Under the pieces are notes generated by a model. It ran no database searches, was not told the DNA's origin, and saw only the letters and a list, made by a program, of their open reading frames with translations. A stretch of 64,000 nucleotides of DNA from positions 1 to 64,000 of the forward strand of contig NZ_AYKF01000035.1 of NCBI RefSeq assembly GCF_003732545.1, in the 5' to 3' direction. Shown piece by piece: positions 1-7,997 of the stretch. A program made the translations under genes and the position numbers. This stretch comes from Salinisphaera orenii subsp. halophila YIM 95161. Its GTDB lineage: Bacteria; Pseudomonadota; Gammaproteobacteria; Nevskiales; Salinisphaeraceae. The stretch's first letter is position 1, and each line of letters opens with the position of its first letter.

Positions 1-74
1 TGCGGCCGAAGGCCGCGGAGGGAACCCGAAGCGCAGCAGCGCTTTGGGCGGTCAACTGCAGCGACCTGTTGGCT
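1..74 (-). repeat. partial attC site of integron cassette 2
   Basis: On the minus strand this stretch begins with an R''-like box (AGCCAAC, 68-74) that is the exact complement of the GTTGGCT at the start of the same cassette (716-722), as expected of a cassette and its own attC. The following bases are nearly identical to the complete attC at 716-790 (CAGCGCTTTGGGCGG and CAACTGCAGCG on the plus strand, with one change nearby). The site runs off the window at base 1, so its R' box and the next cassette are not visible. Confidence 0.85.
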
Positions 75-81
75 CTTGTGA

Positions 82-708
82 CTAGACGGCAACAACGCTG
101 TTTATCCGCTTACGAATCTTTTCGCACGTAACGTCGATAGCCGCTACGATCTGATCGCGATTTCTTCTCGCTTCTTTGAAATATTCGGATGTATCCCGTT
201 CCGTGTATTCGAAATCAACGCTCTCGTCGTAGCAAAGATGCAACACCTCATCCAATCTTTCGTAGACCTCTGGTGAATAGAACGGTCTATTTTTCTCTAC
301 GACATCTCGATAATCAGTGAACGGTTTTGAAAAGTCGGCGAGACGCTTTTTCTTTCGTTCGTCTTCCGTTTCGTTTGGATCGATGCAGTCTATCGTTGGG
401 CGCAGTCGCAAAGTGGCCGCTCGCAAGTCGACTAGCGCGTCCCAGACTATTTCGTAAATCCTGAATTCTTTATCAAACTGTGCTTTATATATGTGCACTT
501 TGTGATCCAACAAAGATTTCAGGCGCAGATTGTTTGACTCAAGCTCTTGTTCGAGCTTCGCAAACTGCTTATTACGCTGCGCGGTTTCACTGGCTACTAT
601 CCTTTGCAACCAAATTTTCCCGACGAAAACGCTCAAACCTACCAGTACAACACTGCCGCCACCGAACGCCGCTAGAATCTGTCCAAGCAAGGGATTATCT
701 ATCTCCAT
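82..708 (-). CDS. Integron cassette 2: membrane-anchored coiled-coil protein of unknown function
   Basis: A 208-residue protein I do not recognise. Residues about 10-32 form one hydrophobic membrane segment. Residues about 38-70 are rich in Glu, Lys, Gln and Leu in a heptad-like pattern, predicting a coiled coil. The rest is charged and helical (DPNETEDERKKKR near 110) and probably cytoplasmic. It fills one cassette exactly: the ATG lies 8 bp after the GTTGGCT cassette start and the TAG lies 8 bp before the R'' box of its attC. Base composition is much more AT-rich than the genes beyond 3 kb, consistent with acquisition. Single-TM coiled-coil proteins of this shape are common among cassettes and in defence islands, but no function can be assigned. 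Confidence 0.75.
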   Translation of the reverse strand: MEIDNPLLGQILAAFGGGSVVLVGLSVFVGKIWLQRIVASETAQRNKQFAKLEQELESNNLRLKSLLDHKVHIYKAQFDKEFRIYEIVWDALVDLRAATLRLRPTIDCIDPNETEDERKKKRLADFSKPFTDYRDVVEKNRPFYSPEVYERLDEVLHLCYDESVDFEYTERDTSEYFKEARRNRDQIVAAIDVTCEKIRKRINSVVAV

Positions 709-715
709 TTTTTAG

Positions 716-790
716 AGCCAACGCCGAAGCTCAGTTGCCGGCCGAAGCGCGGCAGCGCTTTGGGCGGTCAACTGCAGCGCACTGTTAGGC
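716..790 (-). repeat. complete attC site of integron cassette 1
   Basis: Read on the minus strand, R'' GCCTAAC (784-790) and R' GTTGGCT (716-722) bound a 75-bp imperfect palindrome. The arms pair as GCT-CAGTTG-CCG against GCTGCAGTTGACCG, leaving single extra bases on one strand; attC hairpins have such extrahelical bases, which set strand choice. A smaller AAGCGC/GCGCTT hairpin forms the centre. The stop codon (TAA) of the cassette 1 ORF lies inside R''. The core closely matches the partial attC at 1-74. Confidence 0.88.
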
Positions 791-1267
791 ATGGCCAGCC
801 ATGCAAAGTGAAACGGCAAACGCTAGAACCCAAAAACCTATAAAGAATAAGGCGAGCATCGACATCTGAAAGCTCACGGATGGCTTCTTTAAAATGCGCT
901 CGTCCATCCACGCCTGGGTGCCGTGATGGTTGCCACGATTGAGACTATGTTCCACTTCCTCGTGAACCTCGTCTTTACTAGCGGCGAACAACTTTGCTTT
1001 CGGACAGCAATCGGCCTCTAAGCGCCGTGCGGCTTCTTCCCAGCGCGATTGCCAGTATTTTGAACCGAATGTAACCAGCGCCCAACTTATGCAGGCAAAG
1101 AAACCCAGCAATGCGAGCAGCGGAGCCAACGGACTCGGAACCACGGAGAAAAAGCCTACAGCGATGGCCGTATTTAGCACCATGAAATAGTTGCTGCGCT
1201 GCCAGAACATTTGGATTTCGAACTGCCTTGTAGTGACAGCGAGTTTTAGTTGTTCTTCAGTAGTCAT
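785..1267 (-). CDS. Integron cassette 1: small integral membrane protein, RipA-like family
   Basis: A 160-residue protein with two hydrophobic blocks, about 27-70 (probably two close membrane spans) and 132-156, separated by a soluble loop rich in Glu and His. Motifs such as FWQRSNYF, LNTAIAVGFF and SKYWQSRWE resemble proteins annotated as RipA-family octameric membrane proteins, often found in cassettes and defence-associated neighbourhoods; this family call is from memory. It is the first cassette after attI, so the most likely to be expressed. Its TAA stop is within the attC R'' box. AT-rich compared with the chromosome, indicating transfer. Confidence 0.7.
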   Translation of the reverse strand: MTTEEQLKLAVTTRQFEIQMFWQRSNYFMVLNTAIAVGFFSVVPSPLAPLLALLGFFACISWALVTFGSKYWQSRWEEAARRLEADCCPKAKLFAASKDEVHEEVEHSLNRGNHHGTQAWMDERILKKPSVSFQMSMLALFFIGFWVLAFAVSLCMAGHA

Positions 1268-1290
1268 CGATATAAAACTCTTTGTCCTTG

Positions 1291-1421
1291 CCTAACGCCA
1301 AGTATACGCAGACTGCTAGGTATAGCATTCATGCCGAAATTCGTATAGCAATACCATGGTCTAGTAAATGGCGGGCATTTTGGTGCTAATCTCACTGCTA
1401 TAACGAAACACGGAATAAGCA
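1291..1421 (-). other. attI-like region with cassette junction and divergent promoters
   Basis: The first cassette begins at GTTAGGC (minus strand, 1290-1296), exactly complementary to the R'' box GCCTAAC of that cassette's own attC, so this is the attI x cassette 1 junction. Between it and intI lie two direct copies of GTATAGCA (1320-1327 and 1343-1350), spaced 23 bp, which could be accessory integrase-binding repeats. A TATAAC box (1399-1404, plus strand) could be the -10 of the intI promoter, with a poor -35. I could not settle a cassette promoter; TATACT just upstream of the junction on the minus strand is a candidate -10. No convincing LexA box was seen. Confidence 0.65.
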
Positions 1422-2396
1422 ATGGCGGACGAAGCCGGTAATGAGCCGAAGCTCCTCGATCGGGTGTCGGAGAAGTTGCGGCTGGGCCATTACAGTCTTC
1501 GTACGGAAAAATCGTATATCGCCTGGATCAAACGCTTCATTGTCTTTAACGGCAAGCAGCACCCGAAGCTGATGGGCAAGCCGGAAATCGAGGCGTTTCT
1601 GACGCATCTGGCGGTGGAGCGTCATGTGGCGGCGGCCACACAGAATCAGGCGCTGAACGCGATCCTGTTTCTCTATCGGCAGGTGCTGGCCATCGATCTG
1701 CCGTGGATGGACGACGTGGTGCGGGCCAAACGGCCGGAGCGTATTCCGGAGGTGCTCAGTGCGGTGGAGGTCGCGCGGCTGCTCGCGCAGCTCCAAGGCA
1801 CCTACAAGCTCATGGCGTCGCTGCTCTACGGCTCGGGCCTGCGGTTGATGGAAGTCGTTCGGTTACGCGTGAAGGATGTGGACTTTGAGTACCGCCAAGT
1901 CGTGGTGCGCGACGGCAAGGGGGCGAAGGACCGCGTCACGCCGTTGCCCGCGAGTATAGAGGCGGCGCTGCGGGCACAGATCGAGACGGTCGCGGCGTTG
2001 CACCGGGCGGATCTCAAGGCGGGCTACGGCCGGGTGTTTCTGCCGAACGCCCTGGCGCAGAAATATCCCAACGCCCAGCACGAGTTCGCCTGGCAGTACG
2101 TCTTTCCCTCCAGCCGGCTGTCGCGGGACCCGCGTTCGGATGTGGTGCGGCGGCACCATCTCAACGAGAAGGGCTTGCAGCAGGCGGTCAAGCGCGCGGT
2201 GGCGCGGGCCGGCATCCACAAGAAGGCGAGCTGCCATACGCTGCGGCATTCCTTCGCGACCCATCTGCTGGAACGTGGCAGCGACATCCGCACGGTGCAG
2301 GAGCTGCTGGGCCACAAGAACGTGCAGACGACCATGCTGTACACGCATGTCCTCAAGCGCGGCGGTCGCGGCGTGGTCAGCCCGCTGGACAGTTGA
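1422..2396 (+). CDS. intI: integron integrase (tyrosine recombinase IntI)
   Basis: A 324-residue tyrosine recombinase. It has the N-terminal SAM-like DNA-binding domain (about 8-95) and the catalytic domain with Arg about 141 (GSGLRLMEV), the HTLRH box near 272-276, His near 297 ([10 protein letters not shown]) and nucleophile Tyr 307 (LYTH). The segment [20 protein letters not shown] (about 208-227) matches the extra helix region that separates IntI from XerC/D, and the C-terminus ends in the typical RGVVSPLDS. The gene is full length, diverges from the cassettes, and is preceded by a weak GGA ribosome site. It inserts and excises cassettes by attI x attC recombination. It looks functional. 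Confidence 0.96.
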   Translation: MADEAGNEPKLLDRVSEKLRLGHYSLRTEKSYIAWIKRFIVFNGKQHPKLMGKPEIEAFLTHLAVERHVAAATQNQALNAILFLYRQVLAIDLPWMDDVVRAKRPERIPEVLSAVEVARLLAQLQGTYKLMASLLYGSGLRLMEVVRLRVKDVDFEYRQVVVRDGKGAKDRVTPLPASIEAALRAQIETVAALHRADLKAGYGRVFLPNALAQKYPNAQHEFAWQYVFPSSRLSRDPRSDVVRRHHLNEKGLQQAVKRAVARAGIHKKASCHTLRHSFATHLLERGSDIRTVQELLGHKNVQTTMLYTHVLKRGGRGVVSPLDS

Positions 2397-2558
2397 CCGG
2401 CGGGGTTGCGGCTCGAGGGTTGTCGATCAATCGGCCCGCGGGAGCCGGTGGTGCGGGTCGGTCAGCGCGTTGTGGTGCGTGTTGCGCTTTGCGGAATGAT
2501 ACGCATCAGGACCCGGTCGTCGCTTTGACCGGGCGGCGAATCCTTTTCGTCGAAAGCC

Positions 2559-2756
2559 TCAGGCGACCATGCCCCGGACCTGCAACCGATCGACATCGGT
2601 GCGCTCGCTCGCGTGCTCGAACGTGATCGCGCAGATATTGCCTTCGGCGTCGATGTCCAGAATCGTGTTCTCGTCGAGGTCTCGTGTTTCGGCGATGTCG
2701 CCGGCGCGGAACTCGATATAGATCGTGTCGGTGTCGTCGAAGTACTGAACTTTCAT
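2559..2756 (-). CDS. DUF2283 family small protein
   Basis: A 65-residue protein with the DUF2283 pattern: a beta hairpin YFDDTDTIYIEF near the start, then DLDENTILDIDAEGNI. Its ATG overlaps the TGA of the upstream DUF4258-like gene (ATGA at 2753-2756), so the two are translationally coupled. DUF2283 proteins are small, acidic and often paired with a small basic partner. A two-gene toxin-antitoxin-like module is a reasonable inference but not shown. It lies just beyond the integron integrase, converging on it, with about 160 bp of empty DNA between. Confidence 0.8.
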   Translation of the reverse strand: MKVQYFDDTDTIYIEFRAGDIAETRDLDENTILDIDAEGNICAITFEHASERTDVDRLQVRGMVA

Positions 2757-2989
2757 GGCGTATATCCGCGGTCGAAGAAAGCGTTGTCGACCGTCTCGCC
2801 GTCATCCAACAATACGACTCTCAGGTAACGACCGTCCATATCCGCGATGGCCGCCCAGCGTCGCACACGGCCGTCGGCTTGCACGATCTCTCGCTCTGGC
2901 TTGTCGATGATGTGCTGAATCCATTCGTCGCGGATGACGGCTCGATCAGGCCGGGTGCGCGTCGCCTGGAAGTAGCGTGTCGTTTTCAT
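2753..2989 (-). CDS. DUF4258-like small protein, partner of DUF2283
   Basis: A 78-residue basic protein starting MKTTRYFQATRTRPDR, with the conserved tail RYLRVVLLDDGETVDNAFFDRG. An in-frame GTG further upstream (3031) lies inside the MITE terminal repeat, so the ATG at 2989 is preferred, although no clear Shine-Dalgarno sequence precedes it. It overlaps the following DUF2283 gene by 4 bp. Pairs of this type recur in many proteobacteria; the basic member may be a nuclease-like toxin or an RNA binder, which is inference only. Its promoter may come from the adjacent MITE. Confidence 0.65.
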   Translation of the reverse strand: MKTTRYFQATRTRPDRAVIRDEWIQHIIDKPEREIVQADGRVRRWAAIADMDGRYLRVVLLDDGETVDNAFFDRGYTP

Positions 2990-3014
2990 CGCCGCGCGCC
3001 GCCGGGCCGCGTGG

Positions 3015-3287
3015 CTAGGGCCTGTTAACACTTCATGCGAGCCCGCGCCAAGCGCTGTTTTGCGGCAAGACGAGGCGTCGTGCGCGCCGCGCAGTCATTC
3101 TGCGCCAGCGTGCGACAACGCGGGATTGCCGCACAACAGCGCTTGGCCCTTCGGGTTGGGCCGCAAATCGCGCTCTGCGGCGTTGCAAGTCTTGATCGTG
3201 GCACGCCACGATCGGCGACTCGCGCCTTGCAGAACACGATTTGCGGTCTCCAACGCGGCGTTCGTATGAAGTGTTGACAGGCCCTAG
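3015..3287. mobile_element. MITE-like element with 25-bp terminal inverted repeats
   Basis: The ends are imperfect inverted repeats. The left end reads CTAGGGCCTGTTAACACTTC and continues ATGCG (3015-3039); the reverse complement of 3263-3287 matches it at 23 of 25 positions. The 273-bp interior codes for nothing credible and contains further short inverted segments. CTAG or TA at both outer edges fits a palindromic or TA target, as used by IS5-group and Tc1-like elements. No transposase is present, so it would depend on one elsewhere in the genome. The right end supplies the TAG stop of the oligopeptidase B gene. Confidence 0.72.
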
Positions 3288-5464
3288 ATCGGATTCGCGA
3301 GTTGTTTCAACAGAAACGCGAAGATCAGGCCGGTCTCTTCCAGCGCGGCGAAGCGCCCGGGAACGCCGCCGTGTCCGGCCGCCATGTGGGTCTTGAGCAG
3401 CAGCGGGTTGTCGTCGGTTTTGGTGGCGCGCAGCTTTGCGACCCATTTGGCCGGTTCCCAGTAGGTCACGCGCGGGTCGGACACGCCGGCGATGACAAGC
3501 ATGGCCGGGTAATCCTGGGCGGCGACGTTCTGGTAGGGGCAGTACGAGCGGATGGTCTCGAAGGCCTGGGCGTCGTCGCGCGGGTTGCCCCATTCCGGCC
3601 ATTCCGGCGGGGTCAGCGGCAGGCTGTCGTCCATCATGGTGTTGAGCACGTCCACGAAGGGCACGTCGGCGATGGCCGCGCCGAACAGGTCCGGGCGCTT
3701 GTTGACGACCGCGCCCACCAGCATGCCGCCCGCGCTGCCGCCGAAGGCGGCGATCCGGCCGGGGGCGGTGTGGTTGGTCTTGCACAGGTGCTCGGCCACG
3801 CGGATGAAGTCCGCGAAGGTGTTGGGCTTTTTCTCCAGCTTGCCTTCGGCGTACCAGCGATAGCCGCGTTCCTTGCCGCCGCGGACGTGGGCGATGGCGT
3901 GGACGAAGCCGCGGTCGACGAGCGAGAAGCGGGCGGCGGAGAAGGCCGCGGCCTCGGAGATGCCGTAGGCGCCGTAGCCGTGCAGCAGGCAGGGCGCGCT
4001 GCCGTCGATGGGCGTGTCGCGATGGTGCGTGATCGTGATCGGCACGCGCTCGCCGTCCGCGGTCTCGGCGGTCAGCCGGCGCACGACGTACTGCGCCGGG
4101 TCGAAGCCGCTCGGCACCCGGCGCTGCTTGCGCAGCACGCGCTCGCGGGTGGTCATGTCGTAGTCGAAGGTCTCGTCCGGCACGTGCGGCGCGCTGTATA
4201 GAAAGCGCAGCGTGCTCGTGTCGTACTCGTAGCCGGCGGCCATGCCCAGGGCATAGGCCTCGTCGTCGAAGGCGATGGCGTGTTCCTCGCCGCTGGCCTT
4301 GTCGGTGATGACGATGCGCGGCAGGGCGTCCGCGCGCTCCATGCGCACGCGATGGCCGGCGAGCTCGACGTGGTCGAGGATGAGCCGGCCGGGCACGTGC
4401 GGCACCAGTGGCTGCCAGTGGTCGTAGTCCGGTGTTTCGATCGGCGCGCGCATGAGGCAGAAGTCCTCGGCCCCGCCCGCGTTGGTGAGGATGACGAAGT
4501 GCGTGCCGTTGTCGTCGTCCACGCCGTATTCGCGGCCGGTGACGCGCGCGGCGATCAGCCGCGGCTCGGCGGTCGGGTCGTCCGCGGGGATGAAGCGCGT
4601 CTCGCTGGTGGCGTGGTCGTGGGCGTCGATGAGGATGTAGCGCGCGCTCTGGGTCTCGCCCAGGCCGACGAAGAAGCCGGGGTCGGGCTCTTCGTAGACC
4701 AGCACGGCGTTATCGGGGGTCTCGCCCAGCGCCAGCCGCCAGACGCGGCAGGGGCGGTGGTTGTCGTCCAGCGTGGTGTAGAACAGCGTGGCGCTGTCGG
4801 CGGCCCAGACGACGTTGCCCGTGGTGTTGCCGATGGGCGGCTGGAGCTCGGCGCCGGGATCGCCCGCGCCGCCGGTGGCGCCGGCGTCATCGGCGGCGTC
4901 GTCGAGCGCGCGGACGTGGATCGTGTAGGCCTCGGAGCCGCGCTCGTCGACGGCGAAGGCGAGCCGGGCGTGGTCCGGACTGTGGTCGACGCCGCCGAGC
5001 GCGAAGTACTCGCGCCCTTCGGCCTCGGCGTCGCCGTCCAGCAGGATGCGCTCGCCGGGCAGCGGCTCGCCCGGTTCGGCGCGGCCGTCGGCCGCCCGCG
5101 GCGCGCGGCAGAAGATCGGGTGCTGGCCGCCCTCGCGGAAACGCACGTAGTAGACCCAGTCGCCGTCGGCGGTGGGCACGCTGGCGTCCGCCTCGGCCAT
5201 GCGGGCGCGCATCTCGGCCACGAGCGTGGTCTGCAGCTCGGCGGTATCGGCCATCATCGCCTCGGTGTAGGCGTTCTCGGCCTCGAGATGGGCGCGGATG
5301 TCGGCGCCGAGCTTCGTCGGGTCGAGCATGGCCTCGCGCCAGTTCGCGTCGCGCAGCCAGGCGTAGTCGTCGACGAGGGTCACGCCGTGGATCGTGGTCT
5401 TGCTCGGCCGGCGGGCGGCGACGGGCGGCTGCGGTGCGGCGTTGTCGGCGGCGGTCTGGTTCAT
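3284..5464 (-). CDS. ptrB: oligopeptidase B (S9A serine peptidase)
   Basis: A 726-residue prolyl-oligopeptidase-family enzyme that cleaves short peptides after basic residues, normally in the cytoplasm. The N-terminal half is the beta-propeller (begins with the DDYAWLRD motif near 40). The C-terminal hydrolase domain carries nucleophile Ser about 575 in GGSAGG, Asp about 660 (GVSDPRVTYWEP) and His about 697 (GHGG). The start MNQTAADN was chosen; an upstream in-frame start would add 11 Pro/Arg-rich residues. The stop TAG coincides with the CTAG edge of a MITE, yet the length is normal, so the protein is probably intact. Confidence 0.93.
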   Translation of the reverse strand: MNQTAADNAAPQPPVAARRPSKTTIHGVTLVDDYAWLRDANWREAMLDPTKLGADIRAHLEAENAYTEAMMADTAELQTTLVAEMRARMAEADASVPTADGDWVYYVRFREGGQHPIFCRAPRAADGRAEPGEPLPGERILLDGDAEAEGREYFALGGVDHSPDHARLAFAVDERGSEAYTIHVRALDDAADDAGATGGAGDPGAELQPPIGNTTGNVVWAADSATLFYTTLDDNHRPCRVWRLALGETPDNAVLVYEEPDPGFFVGLGETQSARYILIDAHDHATSETRFIPADDPTAEPRLIAARVTGREYGVDDDNGTHFVILTNAGGAEDFCLMRAPIETPDYDHWQPLVPHVPGRLILDHVELAGHRVRMERADALPRIVITDKASGEEHAIAFDDEAYALGMAAGYEYDTSTLRFLYSAPHVPDETFDYDMTTRERVLRKQRRVPSGFDPAQYVVRRLTAETADGERVPITITHHRDTPIDGSAPCLLHGYGAYGISEAAAFSAARFSLVDRGFVHAIAHVRGGKERGYRWYAEGKLEKKPNTFADFIRVAEHLCKTNHTAPGRIAAFGGSAGGMLVGAVVNKRPDLFGAAIADVPFVDVLNTMMDDSLPLTPPEWPEWGNPRDDAQAFETIRSYCPYQNVAAQDYPAMLVIAGVSDPRVTYWEPAKWVAKLRATKTDDNPLLLKTHMAAGHGGVPGRFAALEETGLIFAFLLKQLANPI

Positions 5465-5522
5465 GGGCGGGGGTCTCGAAGGGCGGCGCAATCGCACACC
5501 ATCATGCCGCGGCAGTCGGGAT

Positions 5523-6866
5523 TCAAGCGCCGTCGGTCGCCGCGTTCGCCCGCGGGGGTGCGAGCCGGCGCCGCGCGCGCCGGTGGGCCTGCTCCAGGGC
5601 GGCGGTGTCGCGCCGGCTGGTCGCGGCGGCGACGGCGGCCTCGCGCAGGGCGTCGGCCTGTTCGCGCAGCCGCCGGCGCGGGCTGTCGTCGTCCAGAAAG
5701 GCGCCTATCGCGCCGATGTGTTCGAGCATGTGCAGCGCGGCGTTGCGGTCGCCGGCGAAGTAGGGGCGCAGCTGGTCGAACACGGCGTCGGCCAGGGTGT
5801 GGAAGTCGAACGGCGGCACCCACAGGCGCAGCCGGCCGTCGGCGTCGAAGCGGTGGCGGGGCGCGATGTCCTGCCGGGCCAGCCGGATGAGCGCGGCCGC
5901 CAGCCAGTCGAGACAGCCCATGGCGGTGTAGGGGTCGTTGATGCCGGGCGACAGCGCGCGGGCGGCGATCTCCACCAGTTCGTTGACCAGAAAACCGATG
6001 TCCTGAGTCTGCGTGCGCTGGCGGCCCAGGGCGTAGCTGTTGCGCAGCGCCGCGGCGAGGTCCGCGTCCACGCGCGCGGCCGGCCAGGCGCGCAGCAGGG
6101 TCTGGCCGTCGGCGACGAAGTCGCCCGGGGCGCGTTCCAGCCGCAGGACCAGATCGTGCCGGGCCGCCGCGCGCACGAGCGAGGTAAAGCCCAGGTTCTG
6201 GATGTAGCCGTGGTCGTCCGCGGTCACCGCCAGCGCGACGTCGTCGAAGCCGGCCGGCAGGCGCGCGGGCCCGTGTTCGGCCGCGGTCTCGGCCTCGGCG
6301 GTGTAGTCGTCCAGGGCCGCGTCGAGGTCGCGGGCGACGTTGCCGACCACGTTGGAGACGTGCAGCGATTCGGTGATGTGATGGATGAAATAGATCAGCA
6401 CCGCCAGGCTGGCCACGGTCAGCCCCAGCGCGAAGACCAGCGACAGATGCGGGATGAAGGCCGCATCCGCGCCGCTGTCCGCCTGCACCGTGCGCAGCAG
6501 CAGCAGGCAGTAGACGAACGTCGCCACGAACGTGCCCAGCGTGATCTGGTTGCCGCGGTCGTTCATGAAGTTGGTCAGCAGCCGCGGCCCGAGGGTGGAG
6601 GTCGTGTACGACAGCGCGGCGATCGTGATCGAGAAGGTCACGCCGGCCACCCCGATCATCGAGCCGGCCACCGTGCTCAGCACGCCGCGCGCACCGTCGG
6701 CCTGGATGCGATAGACCCACGGCACCGCGTCCACCCAGGCGCTGCCGATGGCGCCGTCCACGGCCACCAGCACGAACGAGCAGACCGCCGCGGCCAGCGA
6801 CATGACGGTCGGCAGGAACCAGTAGCTGCCCCGCAGCCGGTTCCAGATCTGGATGAGTCGTGCCAT
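5523..6866 (-). CDS. DUF2254 family integral membrane protein
   Basis: A 447-residue member of the DUF2254 family, whose function is unknown. Four hydrophobic spans lie in the first 155 residues ([40 protein letters not shown], two more near 95-150), followed by a long soluble region containing PGINDPYTA, a conserved family motif. The start [11 protein letters not shown] was preferred to an upstream alternative. It is divergent from the macro-domain gene with about 60 bp between, so the two may share a control region. Confidence 0.85.
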   Translation of the reverse strand: MARLIQIWNRLRGSYWFLPTVMSLAAAVCSFVLVAVDGAIGSAWVDAVPWVYRIQADGARGVLSTVAGSMIGVAGVTFSITIAALSYTTSTLGPRLLTNFMNDRGNQITLGTFVATFVYCLLLLRTVQADSGADAAFIPHLSLVFALGLTVASLAVLIYFIHHITESLHVSNVVGNVARDLDAALDDYTAEAETAAEHGPARLPAGFDDVALAVTADDHGYIQNLGFTSLVRAAARHDLVLRLERAPGDFVADGQTLLRAWPAARVDADLAAALRNSYALGRQRTQTQDIGFLVNELVEIAARALSPGINDPYTAMGCLDWLAAALIRLARQDIAPRHRFDADGRLRLWVPPFDFHTLADAVFDQLRPYFAGDRNAALHMLEHIGAIGAFLDDDSPRRRLREQADALREAAVAAATSRRDTAALEQAHRRARRRLAPPRANAATDGA

Positions 6867-6925
6867 TGGCGGCGCCCGCTGCAAGCCGGATGATGGGGGC
6901 ACTCTATCGCACCGGAGAACGAGTC

Positions 6926-7486
6926 ATGCAGCGCGAAATCCAGGGCCTAACCCTCGAATGCGTCCAGGGCGACATCACCGCCCAGCCGGACATCGACATC
7001 ATCGTCAACGCCGCCAACAAGCAGCTCAAGGGCGGGGGCGGCGTGGACGGCGCGATCCACCGCGCGGCGGGCCCGCAGCTGGTCGAGGCCAGCCGCGCGC
7101 TCGCACCCATCGAGGCCGGCGAGGCGGTCATCACCCCCGCCTTCGATCTGCCCAGCGCCCACGTCATCCACTGCGTCGGCCCGGTCTACAGCAACAATCC
7201 GGCGGTGGCCGACCGCCTGGCCGGCTGCTACCGCGAGGCCATGCGCCTGGCCGCCGAGGCGGGCGCCGAGTCCGTCGCCTTTCCGGCCATCTCCTGCGGC
7301 GTCTACGGCTACCCGCTGGATGCCGCGGCGCGGATCGCGGTGGATACGGTGGCCGCCTGCGCGGCCGACGCCGCCCCGGTCACCCGGGTGCGCTTCGTGC
7401 TGTTCCACGATGCCGCGCGGGCGGCCTTCGAGGCCGCGCTCGCGGATCATCGGCCGGCGACGGAACAGCCGGAACGACCGGGCTGA
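6926..7486 (+). CDS. macro-domain O-acetyl-ADP-ribose deacetylase
   Basis: A 186-residue single macro domain, the size of E. coli YmdB. Hallmarks are VQGDIT (about 10), [20 protein letters not shown] (about 25-44, the ADP-ribose loop with the Asn and the GGGGVD motif) and the phosphate loop ISCGVYGYP near 124. It should hydrolyse O-acetyl-ADP-ribose or remove ADP-ribose from proteins in the cytoplasm. The start MQREIQG follows a good GGAG ribosome site; upstream in-frame ATGs would overlap the divergent DUF2254 start. It stands alone. Confidence 0.93.
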   Translation: MQREIQGLTLECVQGDITAQPDIDIIVNAANKQLKGGGGVDGAIHRAAGPQLVEASRALAPIEAGEAVITPAFDLPSAHVIHCVGPVYSNNPAVADRLAGCYREAMRLAAEAGAESVAFPAISCGVYGYPLDAAARIAVDTVAACAADAAPVTRVRFVLFHDAARAAFEAALADHRPATEQPERPG

Positions 7487-7997
7487 GATCGCGGAACGGC
7501 GCAGCGCGTCTTCGCCGCGCCGATCGGGCGGGCCGGGACGACGAGTCCCCGGATCGGGCGCCGTAACCGGCGCCCGGCCTCGATTCCACGGGTGTGGATG
7601 GCCGTTCTCGCATCGGGTCGATCACGCCGCCGAGCCTCTGGCGACGCGGCCGGGTTGGCGCGCGAACGCGATTGGTGCGGACGCCGGGGCGGCCGTTTCC
7701 GGGGCTTCGGGGCGGGGCGACGGGACGCTGTCCGGCGTGGCCGATGGACGGGCCGTCTGCCGGTCCGCCGACCGGCCATTGCCGCGGACAGCGGGTGCGC
7801 GTGGACGCCGGGCCGACGGCCGTGATCGCCGGCCATCCCGTGGCACGCCGGGTTTTGCGGCACGCGGGCTGTACCACGGGCGTCTCGAGGGCCCCGCTTC
7901 ATGGAGATGTCACGAACACCGCCTAGCGTTCGGTGGGCCCGTTGCGTGTTCCGGGCAACACGCACATCCCAGGACCCACCACCTAGAAGGGGGAATC
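7487..7997. other. 511-bp spacer without a credible gene
   Basis: High-GC sequence whose open frames are Arg/Pro-rich shadows without family resemblance. The phoX frame stays open through it, but that is chance extension in GC-rich DNA. The only structure seen is a hairpin in the presumed phoX leader, TGCGTGTT paired with AACACGCA (7943-7964). A Pho box was looked for; nothing convincing was found. Confidence 0.6.

Noticed and set aside
1399-1404. LexA/SOS control of intI
   Set aside because: LexA often represses intI, but no CTGT-N8-ACAG type box was found around the candidate promoter.
7943-7964. Riboswitch or Pho box upstream of phoX
   Set aside because: Only a simple hairpin is present; the CTGTCAT repeats of a Pho box are missing.
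7320-7997. N-terminal extension of phoX into the upstream spacer
   Set aside because: The extension is Arg/Pro-rich and would bury the Tat signal. The GTG at 7998 has a strong ribosome site.
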